Assembly (NCBI GenBank): GCA_024691425.1
Contig: JAILNQ010000102.1
Span: 1 to 46,787 of the forward strand
DNA length: 46,787 nucleotides
Source: Lachnospiraceae bacterium
GTDB taxonomy: Bacteria; Bacillota; Clostridia; Lachnospirales; Lachnospiraceae
Direction: 5' to 3'
Part shown: in pieces, positions 9,165-15,580 of the stretch
Numbering within the stretch: the stretch's first letter is position 1
How the letters are laid out: every line of letters begins with the position of its first letter
Position numbers and translations under genes: made by a program
The notes under the pieces: generated by a model
What the model was told of the DNA's origin: nothing
Databases searched by the model: none
The model's input: the letters and a program-made list of their open reading frames with translations, nothing else

Positions 9165-9470
9165 TTATCCGGTCCTGCCGGGAGAGGATATACGCCAGAC
9201 ATGGTCGTACGCGAAATAGACAAGGGTGATGGTCTTCTCATTTCCGAAACATGAGATCCTGCATTCAAACGGAAAGACTCCCGAGGTCGCGACCACTCCA
9301 TTCGGCATCTGGAATCTGCCCTTGTGAGACATGTCCCTGTAGGATCTGATCTTATACGCCTGAACCTGTCCGTCTTCGTCAGTAAGACGCACTTTCATCG
9401 GTATGATCGCCCCGTCCCTGCTATGCTGGCAGATCACATCAACTGCCTTGTCGTCATGATCGTTTTCCAT
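9165..9470 (-). CDS. Small LexA-controlled protein of unknown function, probably leaderless mRNA
   Basis: I do not recognise a named family. The start at 9470 is chosen because the minus-strand promoter places its predicted transcription start on the A of this ATG. An ATG six codons upstream (9488) lies inside the LexA box and upstream of the -10, so it would not be transcribed from this promoter. The 101-residue product has no signal peptide or membrane helix. It begins MENDHDDKAVDVICQHS and its composition suggests a compact beta-rich cytoplasmic domain (KVRLTDEDGQVQAYKI, FECRISCFG, TITLVYFAYDHVWRIS). Placement under an SOS operator suggests a DNA-damage role; that is inference. It converges on lysA with a 3-bp gap and diverges from the lipoprotein gene at 9526. 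Confidence 0.85.
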   Translation of the reverse strand: MENDHDDKAVDVICQHSRDGAIIPMKVRLTDEDGQVQAYKIRSYRDMSHKGRFQMPNGVVATSGVFPFECRISCFGNEKTITLVYFAYDHVWRISSPGRTG

Positions 9471-9476
9471 GACACG

Positions 9477-9505
9477 ATTATAGAACATATGTTCGAAAAT
9501 GTCAA
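9477..9505 (-). promoter_or_regulatory. Consensus sigma-A promoter with embedded LexA (SOS) box
   Basis: Read on the minus strand: TTGACA (9505-9500), a 17-nt spacer and TATAAT (9482-9477), a perfect consensus. The spacer contains the complete palindrome GAACATATGTTC (9494-9483), matching the Gram-positive LexA/DinR operator with a C at the 5' flank. A repressor bound here would block polymerase. Exactly 6 nt separate the -10 from the ATG at 9470, so the transcript should start at the AUG. Confidence 0.9.
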
Positions 9506-9525
9506 TATATTTTTTGAGGTGAACA

Positions 9526-11961
9526 ATGCTTAGAAAATCATCCGCGATTCATATGTCATGCCTTGCCGCATTAGCGGCATCACTTCTTATTGCCTGTTCG
9601 GGTACCGACAGTGCGGCAACTTTCGAAGCACCGGCGGATACGGAAAGCGTGTCTTCTGACGACGTAAGCAGCAAGCCGGCTTCTGAAGATAATGAGAAGC
9701 AGCATAAAGGAACGATCCCCATGACGTGCACAAATACGTACACGAGCATGAAACGCAGCGATTATGAGGCCACGACGGGAATCATATATTCGTTCACACT
9801 TGATGGCGAAAGCGCAAAGGAATATCCCGAGCTTGCCGCAAAGATCGACGAGATCAACGAGGAAGCATATTCTGACTTCGTAGAATCGATGGAATCTGCG
9901 ACCGCACAGTCGCTGCAGAGGCATATGGACGGCTGGGGTTATCCTTACGAGGAGGATAGAACGGCAGCTATAACACGGGCGGATGAGCGTGCGTTTTCAT
10001 ATTATGTCTGCAATTTCTCGTATCTCGGCGGAGCTCACGGATACACGGATTTCAGCGCCGAGGCGATCGATTCAGTAACGGGTGAGGATATAGAGTTTCG
10101 TGATGTAGTAAAAGACGTGAGCGATTTTCCCCAGATCGTCTTTGATGAGCTTGTCAGGCAGTGCCCTGACATGGAAGGATATTTTGACGGACTCAGCACC
10201 GATAAAGAAAACCTTCTGGCGAGGATAAAGGAAGATGCATCCTCTGACGGACCGGTATGGTCTCTCGGATATGACGGCATCACGGTGTATTTTGAGGACT
10301 ATGCGATGGGTTCGTATGCCGCAGGCGCGCAGATCGTTGAAATACCGTACAGCAGCCACAGCGAGATATTTGATGAGAAATATTTCACATACGACGGGGA
10401 TGTCCCTGATGCCGCGTCCCATGTGAACACAAAGGAAGAAGACGCGAAACTGCCGCTTGTCAGCGAAAATACTATCATGCAGGTCGGATTCGACAGGGAA
10501 TTCAAGTTCGAGGACAAAGCTCCGTACAGCCTCGGAAACGCGGATAAATACATCATAGGCGATGACTATCCTGAACTGAAGAAGAAGGTTGATGCGCTAA
10601 ATGAAGCGGATGCTGCAAAGCTTGAGAATGCGTTCGGAGATTTCTGTAAAACAGCTGACAAGGATTATGAGGCTTACAAACAGAAGGAAGGTGATGATTT
10701 CCACGGACTGTGTGAATACGGCCTCTACAAATATCTTTCAAGGGCGGATGATAAAGCTTTCTCATATGCATCGGCAATATCCCGTATCGGAATAGCGAAG
10801 AACGAAAGGACGATCGTTGGCGTGAACATCGATCCGAAGACGGGTAAGGACTTAGCGCTCGATGACGTTGTAACCGACATATACTATCTTGAGGATGCGA
10901 TCGAAGAGGTGCTCGAGGACGAAGGATATCCGGATGCGACAACAAAGATGGCTTCTGACGAGCTTCATAAACAGATAAGCTCGAAGAATCTCATAAGCAA
11001 TGAGAAGCTTTCGTGGACGATAGGTTACGATGGACTGACGATATACTGCAACAACACGGTGAATTTCACGCTTATGGACTTCGGGGCGGATGCCGTGCCG
11101 ATCTTCATACCGTATAACCTGCATGATGATCTGTTCGTTGAAGGGTTTTCAGATGTACCGAAGTGTTATGCGTACCAGATTCCGGTTTCTGGCGCTTTCG
11201 GAACATCCGTTAAACTTGACACGGAGTTCAACGGAAAATATACGGATATCAACATATATCCGAGCATGAACGAATACGGCGAGATCGATGTGCTGACATT
11301 CGGGATCAACGGTTTTCTGAACCGTGTCGAGAATTTCTATTCGTCTGATCTGCTCATGACGGTTGTGAAGGATCCGATGGGCGACAGTCTGATCTATACG
11401 CAGTGCGCTGTTGATGACGGCGGCTTGTACATGCGCGTGTTTGATCTGTCGTACGGGAATCTGAATGAAGTCACCGAGGAAGACGACTATCCGGATCAGC
11501 AAGTTGTTTACTATGCAACTGAAACCAGAAGCGGGCATGTCATGACCGATCCGCTTGACTTTTACGTATTTCAGGTTGACTACACGCTCGGATACCGTGA
11601 TACCTATGCAAGGTGCTGCATAAGTTCTCTGGGAATTCCGAAGCCGATCGATGGAAAGTGGATGTACGGGAAAGATAATCATATGTACGACATCGCGGCC
11701 GCAACAGACATAAAGACCGATGCGGGTACTATCCGCAAGGGAGAGATATTCACGCCGGTCAGCATCGAGCCTGAGGCGGAAAATGCCTATTATGAGGATG
11801 AATCCGATGACAGAAAAATCAAGAAAAGCACACTGATGCTGAACGGAAAGTCAGGCAAGAAATTCAAGCTTGAGCTTGAAAGCACGAACGGATATGAATG
11901 GACTTATAACGGTACGGATGTGAAGAAGCTGTTTGACGGATTCTTCAACTATCCGGGATGA
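9526..11961 (+). CDS. Lipoprotein with two DUF3298/RsiV-like regions
   Basis: The protein has 811 residues. A lipoprotein signal ends at Cys24 (SLLIACSG), so it should be anchored to the outer face of the membrane. Residues ~65-290 resemble DUF4163/DUF3298 domains, including the typical YLGGAHGYT followed by SVTGEDIEFRDVV. Residues ~320-550 look like a second, degenerate copy (DPKTGKDLALDDVV, WTIGYDGLTIY) without the GGAHG motif. The last ~250 residues are unrecognised and end in a small lysine-rich region. This domain pair occurs in RsiV-type extracytoplasmic sensors, but this protein has no anti-sigma helix, so its role is unknown. GAGGTG lies 4 nt before the ATG. The SOS operator at 9483-9494 is only 31 bp upstream of the start. 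Confidence 0.85.
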   Translation: MLRKSSAIHMSCLAALAASLLIACSGTDSAATFEAPADTESVSSDDVSSKPASEDNEKQHKGTIPMTCTNTYTSMKRSDYEATTGIIYSFTLDGESAKEYPELAAKIDEINEEAYSDFVESMESATAQSLQRHMDGWGYPYEEDRTAAITRADERAFSYYVCNFSYLGGAHGYTDFSAEAIDSVTGEDIEFRDVVKDVSDFPQIVFDELVRQCPDMEGYFDGLSTDKENLLARIKEDASSDGPVWSLGYDGITVYFEDYAMGSYAAGAQIVEIPYSSHSEIFDEKYFTYDGDVPDAASHVNTKEEDAKLPLVSENTIMQVGFDREFKFEDKAPYSLGNADKYIIGDDYPELKKKVDALNEADAAKLENAFGDFCKTADKDYEAYKQKEGDDFHGLCEYGLYKYLSRADDKAFSYASAISRIGIAKNERTIVGVNIDPKTGKDLALDDVVTDIYYLEDAIEEVLEDEGYPDATTKMASDELHKQISSKNLISNEKLSWTIGYDGLTIYCNNTVNFTLMDFGADAVPIFIPYNLHDDLFVEGFSDVPKCYAYQIPVSGAFGTSVKLDTEFNGKYTDINIYPSMNEYGEIDVLTFGINGFLNRVENFYSSDLLMTVVKDPMGDSLIYTQCAVDDGGLYMRVFDLSYGNLNEVTEEDDYPDQQVVYYATETRSGHVMTDPLDFYVFQVDYTLGYRDTYARCCISSLGIPKPIDGKWMYGKDNHMYDIAAATDIKTDAGTIRKGEIFTPVSIEPEAENAYYEDESDDRKIKKSTLMLNGKSGKKFKLELESTNGYEWTYNGTDVKKLFDGFFNYPG

Positions 11962-12028
11962 CAGAGAAAGCGGCAGGTCAATGTTTGCCGTAATGACATG
12001 TCTCTGAAGAAGAAAACGGGGTGAGAAA

Positions 12029-12529
12029 ATGGAGCTGAACGACAGAAGGATAATGTGGGTTCCCGGTGATACGGTCATCATCAATGAGGGTGAAGTGAAT
12101 CTCGATATGTACAAAATCGTCGAGGGAAATGTTGAGCTCTACACCGGATACAAAACTGATCAGGAGGTATTGATCGGGATACTCGGTCCGCAGGCATGCT
12201 TCGGTGAATTCGGGCTTCTTCTGAAAAAACCCGCGATCTACACGGCAGTGTCCTATTCTGACCTTTATCTGCTCCGAGTCACAGAAGACGAGCTCGGAGA
12301 TTTCGTGAGCCAGAACCATGATGACATTGTAAACATCATGCGGAACATGGCCCGGATGATGATGACGATGCAGCGGCAGATCGAGCTTCTGTCAGAGGAC
12401 GTCAAGGAGCTCGGCGGAAAGGTTGAATCGGGCACGGTGAAGCAGATGCTGAGATGCTACACATTGAAGGACGAGATGCCGTATAAGGTCGGAATGTCCG
12501 GAAAGATGCATTTCATCAACCGCAGCTGA
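12029..12529 (+). CDS. Stand-alone cyclic-nucleotide-binding (Crp effector) domain protein
   Basis: The protein has 166 residues. Residues ~8-105 form a cNMP-binding beta-roll: PGDTVIINEG near the start, the GPQACFGEFGLL phosphate-binding-cassette region, and the following TAVSYSDLYLLRV strands. A long methionine-rich helix (~107-140) resembles the Crp dimerisation helix. The final ~30 residues are not a recognisable helix-turn-helix, so unlike Crp it probably does not bind DNA and may act through a partner protein. The canonical Arg of cAMP-binding cassettes is not evident (LLLKKPA), so the ligand is uncertain. GGGGTGA precedes the ATG. The next gene starts 6 bp after its stop. Confidence 0.85.
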   Translation: MELNDRRIMWVPGDTVIINEGEVNLDMYKIVEGNVELYTGYKTDQEVLIGILGPQACFGEFGLLLKKPAIYTAVSYSDLYLLRVTEDELGDFVSQNHDDIVNIMRNMARMMMTMQRQIELLSEDVKELGGKVESGTVKQMLRCYTLKDEMPYKVGMSGKMHFINRS

Positions 12530-12535
12530 CGGCAT

Positions 12536-14071
12536 ATGATAGTTGTTGTATGCGAAAAGTGCAGATATACCGATCTCGGTGATGTAAACAAAAACGTCTG
12601 CCCGCGGTGCGGTGCCCGGATGGTCCCGTCCGGCCTAACATCTGCACAGTACAATGAATTGGTCATATCAGGCGATGATGTATTTTCGGAAGCAGAAAGC
12701 AAAGCGGAGCCGGAAACGCAAGATGAGAACCGTCTGCTGCCTTCAGAATCCTCAGATGAACCCCCAAAAATAAAAGAACCGAAAATCATAAAAAAACCGT
12801 CTTATGAACTGGATGAGCTTTCTGCGCCTTCGAGGATAAGGAAAAAAGATATCCGGGCTTTCTCCCATATTAGAGATGACGAAGATGCAGAAGCGGCCCG
12901 GAAGCAACATCACTGGTCCTTGTTTCCGATAATAGCGATAGGGTTTGCGATTGCCGCAGCTGCCGTAATATTCTTTACGGTGAGGCGATGGCAGGGCATC
13001 GGAACTTCTGACATGCCATCTGAACTTTCCGCATCTGATGATACGGAGATCGCGGCATATGATTTTGACAACTGCCTGTTCTATGATTCGATGAGCGAAG
13101 AGGACAGGGAAATATACAGGATATTCTATGATCTTGTCATGCACAAGGATGAGAGCGGATATTCAAGAACGCTGACGATGGACTATTACGAGTTCGAGAG
13201 GCGCAGCGGACAGTTTTCTCTCATCTATCATGCGATGCAGCGGGATCATCCGGAGTTCTTCTTCCTCGAGACTTCAAAAGGAAGGCAGATAAGCATGAAG
13301 GGATTGAGGACGAGCGTTCTGTCAACGGTCACGTTCAGGCTCGGCCCGGGAGATCCCGATGAGAACGAGCTTATCGAAAATTTCGAAAGCGCGGCCGATG
13401 AGTTCATGAGCGATATCGACCTTTCGGCGCCAGAAGAAGATATCGAGCTGCAGATACATGACAAGCTGATAGATATGGTGGCTTATGATCATGACCTGAT
13501 CGGAAGAAGCGGGGATGATACGGATCTGGGGTATACAGCTTACGGCGCTCTTGTCGCGGACAGCGAAGGACGCAGGAACCGGGCGGTCTGCGGCGGTTAT
13601 GCGAGTGCTTTTCAGTATCTTCTCGGCAGGGCCGGAATATGCGCCGCATATGTTTCCGGGTATGCAGACAGCGAGTCCGGAAGCCTTTCTGAGCAGGGTT
13701 CGCACGCATGGAACATAGTAAGGCTCGACGGTGAGTGGTATGAAGTGGACTGCTGCTGGGATGACATGGACCCTATGCCGGACGATCCGGATGCCGCATT
13801 ATATGCGGTTATGAAATATGAGCAGCCGCAGTACTTCTATGCGACGCATCACTGGTACAACAGGACTACGGATGAGATGATGCAGCTGCCTGAGGATGAC
13901 CGCACGGTCATAAGGATACAGGATGGCAGCCAGCTGTACGATTTTCACCATTGCTCGAGAAGCACGCATGAACGGAAGAAGGATGAGAGCGACGAGGGAT
14001 ACGAGGTTTTCGAGTTCCTCAACGGATATCTTCCGAAAGCATACGGAACAAAATACAGTCTGGACATATAG
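12536..14071 (+). CDS. Zinc-ribbon, transmembrane, transglutaminase-like protein
   Basis: The protein has 511 residues. The N-terminus carries a CEKC...CPRC zinc ribbon (residues ~6-26), then an acidic linker, one transmembrane helix (~126-147) and a large C-terminal part, probably outside the cell. That part holds a transglutaminase/papain-like core with its triad: Cys in AVCGGYA (~353), His in GSHAWNIV (~393) and Asp in YEVDCCWDD (~407). The domain could be a peptidase or cross-linking enzyme acting on cell-surface proteins; the substrate is unknown. No good ribosome binding site precedes the ATG, so translation may be coupled to the cNMP-domain gene just upstream. The start is supported because the zinc ribbon begins at residue 6. 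Confidence 0.87.
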   Translation: MIVVVCEKCRYTDLGDVNKNVCPRCGARMVPSGLTSAQYNELVISGDDVFSEAESKAEPETQDENRLLPSESSDEPPKIKEPKIIKKPSYELDELSAPSRIRKKDIRAFSHIRDDEDAEAARKQHHWSLFPIIAIGFAIAAAAVIFFTVRRWQGIGTSDMPSELSASDDTEIAAYDFDNCLFYDSMSEEDREIYRIFYDLVMHKDESGYSRTLTMDYYEFERRSGQFSLIYHAMQRDHPEFFFLETSKGRQISMKGLRTSVLSTVTFRLGPGDPDENELIENFESAADEFMSDIDLSAPEEDIELQIHDKLIDMVAYDHDLIGRSGDDTDLGYTAYGALVADSEGRRNRAVCGGYASAFQYLLGRAGICAAYVSGYADSESGSLSEQGSHAWNIVRLDGEWYEVDCCWDDMDPMPDDPDAALYAVMKYEQPQYFYATHHWYNRTTDEMMQLPEDDRTVIRIQDGSQLYDFHHCSRSTHERKKDESDEGYEVFEFLNGYLPKAYGTKYSLDI

Positions 14072-14083
14072 AGGAAAAGGAAA

Positions 14084-14641
14084 ATGATAAAAGAGAAGAT
14101 CAAATGCGGGAGCATGACGACACAGCTGATAGCACAGGCTTCGATAATAGCGGCATTGTATGTCGTTCTTTCGCTTCTGACATATCAGTTCTCATATCTT
14201 GAGATTCAGTGCAGGGTCGCGGAGGCGCTATGCATGACAGTATATTTCACACCGGCAGGTGTCTGGGGTGTGTTCATCGGATGCCTTATCACTAACATGT
14301 TCTCAGGATCGTGGATAGACATGGTATTCGGATCGCTCGCCACGCTCATCGCAGTATTTCTCACTAAGCCGATCGCATCCGCGATAAGGAAGAAATGCGG
14401 TGACAACCTTGATTTCAAGCACAGCCTGCTCATACCGATCCCGACGGTCATCGTAAATGCCGTCGTGATACCGTTCGTTCTCTATTACGGATACGGTATA
14501 GTAACGATGGGCTCGGCCACATCAAAAGGCGCGGTCCTCGGGCTTATGGCTTTCTCGATAGCTGCAGGAGAGATAATCTCATGCTATGTTTTCGGGCCGA
14601 TAATTGTAAAAATACTGCGTGAGGCAGAAAAAAGAATCTGA
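14084..14641 (+). CDS. queT: QueT-family transporter (queuosine precursor, ECF substrate-binding component)
   Basis: The 185-residue, very hydrophobic protein has about five or six membrane helices. The sequence fits QueT proteins: AALYVVLSLLTY near the start, IQCRVAEALCM, and VFIGCLITNMFSG followed by DMVFGSLATLIA. QueT proteins are thought to be S components of energy-coupling-factor transporters for queuosine precursors. The ATPase and T component are not nearby, so it would have to use a shared ECF module. It lies 12 bp after the transglutaminase-like gene. No preQ1-type riboswitch could fit in that gap. Confidence 0.82.
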   Translation: MIKEKIKCGSMTTQLIAQASIIAALYVVLSLLTYQFSYLEIQCRVAEALCMTVYFTPAGVWGVFIGCLITNMFSGSWIDMVFGSLATLIAVFLTKPIASAIRKKCGDNLDFKHSLLIPIPTVIVNAVVIPFVLYYGYGIVTMGSATSKGAVLGLMAFSIAAGEIISCYVFGPIIVKILREAEKRI

Positions 14642-14653
14642 TCCTTGCGGTTA

Positions 14654-14662
14654 TGATATAAT
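14654..14662 (+). promoter_or_regulatory. Extended -10 promoter for the L,D-transpeptidase gene
   Basis: TGATATAAT (TG at 14654-14655, TATAAT at 14657-14662) lies just past the queT stop. No -35 element is seen 17 nt upstream. The start near 14669 gives a ~28-nt leader containing AGGGGAAAGGG before the ATG at 14697. Confidence 0.65.
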
Positions 14663-14696
14663 ATGTCAAGCAATTTATGGACAGGGGAAAGGGAAA

Positions 14697-15470
14697 ATGA
14701 ACGAGAATCAAAGAACAGTAAAGGGAATGATGCGCAAACTTATAATGCTTCTGCCGGCCGTGGCGGCTTTTGCACTGATCATGAATCCGGTCCGCGCGCG
14801 TGCGGATGAAGTACCGCCCATTATGACCGTGCAGCAGCAGGTCGAGTATGATGCGCTTCTTCTTCAGATGGCTCAGATGCAGCAGGATGCTCTGTCGGCG
14901 CAGGCTCTTCAGCAGGCCGCACAGCAGGCGGCCATTCAGCAGCAACAGGCACTTGCGGCGCTTGCGGCACAGCAGCAGCAAGCACTTGCAGCATTGGCAG
15001 CACAGCAGGCTGAAGCACAGAAAGCCGCACTGAAGGCGGCGGAAGAGGCACAGGCCATGCAGGCTGCGCTCGCAGCACAGGAAGCTTCGATGAAGGCTGC
15101 CGAAAATGGGATGACCTACATAGATGTCAGTCTGGACAACCAGATACTTACATATTTCGTGAACGGAGCGCCCGTGCTCACAACGCCGTGCGTTACGGGC
15201 GGACCGAGAAACAGCACTCCGAGAGGCGTGTTCGCGATCAACAGTCTTGTTCCCGGGAAATACCTTTCAGGGCCTACATGGCATGTATGGGTCAACAGAT
15301 GGATGCGATTCTGCGGCAACTGCGGAATACATGATGCCTCATGGCGCAGGAGTTTCGGCGGCAACATATACAGAAGCAACGGTTCTCACGGATGCGTCAA
15401 CATACCGCCGTCAGTAGCTAATCAGCTGTACGGCATGGTAACGCTCGGAACGGTTGTTATCGTTCACTGA
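14697..15470 (+). CDS. Secreted L,D-transpeptidase (YkuD domain) with Gln/Ala-rich coiled coil
   Basis: The start at 14697 is supported by the purine-rich AGGGGAAAGGG just upstream; the product has 257 residues. An N-terminal signal peptide ends near ARA (~residue 40). Residues ~50-125 are a Gln/Ala-rich coiled coil built on AALAAQQQQ-type repeats. The C-terminal ~120 residues are a YkuD domain with SxGSHGCVN-type catalytic motif (NGSHGCVNIP) and upstream IHDASWRR. Such enzymes form 3-3 crosslinks in peptidoglycan or attach proteins to it, via an acyl-enzyme on Cys. The coiled coil probably spaces the enzyme in the wall. It has its own promoter and is followed by a hairpin with a poor T-tract. 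Confidence 0.93.
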   Translation: MNENQRTVKGMMRKLIMLLPAVAAFALIMNPVRARADEVPPIMTVQQQVEYDALLLQMAQMQQDALSAQALQQAAQQAAIQQQQALAALAAQQQQALAALAAQQAEAQKAALKAAEEAQAMQAALAAQEASMKAAENGMTYIDVSLDNQILTYFVNGAPVLTTPCVTGGPRNSTPRGVFAINSLVPGKYLSGPTWHVWVNRWMRFCGNCGIHDASWRRSFGGNIYRSNGSHGCVNIPPSVANQLYGMVTLGTVVIVH

Positions 15471-15491
15471 ACAATATTAACTATTAAAGCG

Positions 15492-15519
15492 GAAGAAGCC
15501 CTCAGACGAGAGCTTCTTC
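15492..15519 (+). terminator. Hairpin after the L,D-transpeptidase gene, weak terminator
   Basis: GAAGAAGC (15492-15499) pairs with GCTTCTTC (15512-15519), and CTC/GAG extends the stem inward around an AGAC loop. Only TGTAAT follows, so termination efficiency is doubtful; it may act mainly as a 3' end stabiliser. Confidence 0.5.
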
Positions 15520-15580
15520 TGTAATATGTGAACATAGGACGGGGTCTGTTTGCTTTAAGCGTATCAGACAAAAAGGATCA

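Noticed and set aside
11962-12006. Nested inverted repeats (CAGAGA/TCTCTG and CGGCA/TGCCG) before the cNMP-domain gene
   Set aside because: Short stems with large loops and no T-tract or operator match; not strong enough to call a terminator or regulator.
14071-14084. preQ1 riboswitch expected before a QueT-type gene
   Set aside because: The gene starts 12 bp after the previous stop, leaving no space for an aptamer.
15530-15580. Possible SOS or other operator before the SNF2 helicase
   Set aside because: GAACATAGGACG lacks the second GTTC half-site and no good promoter hexamers were found.
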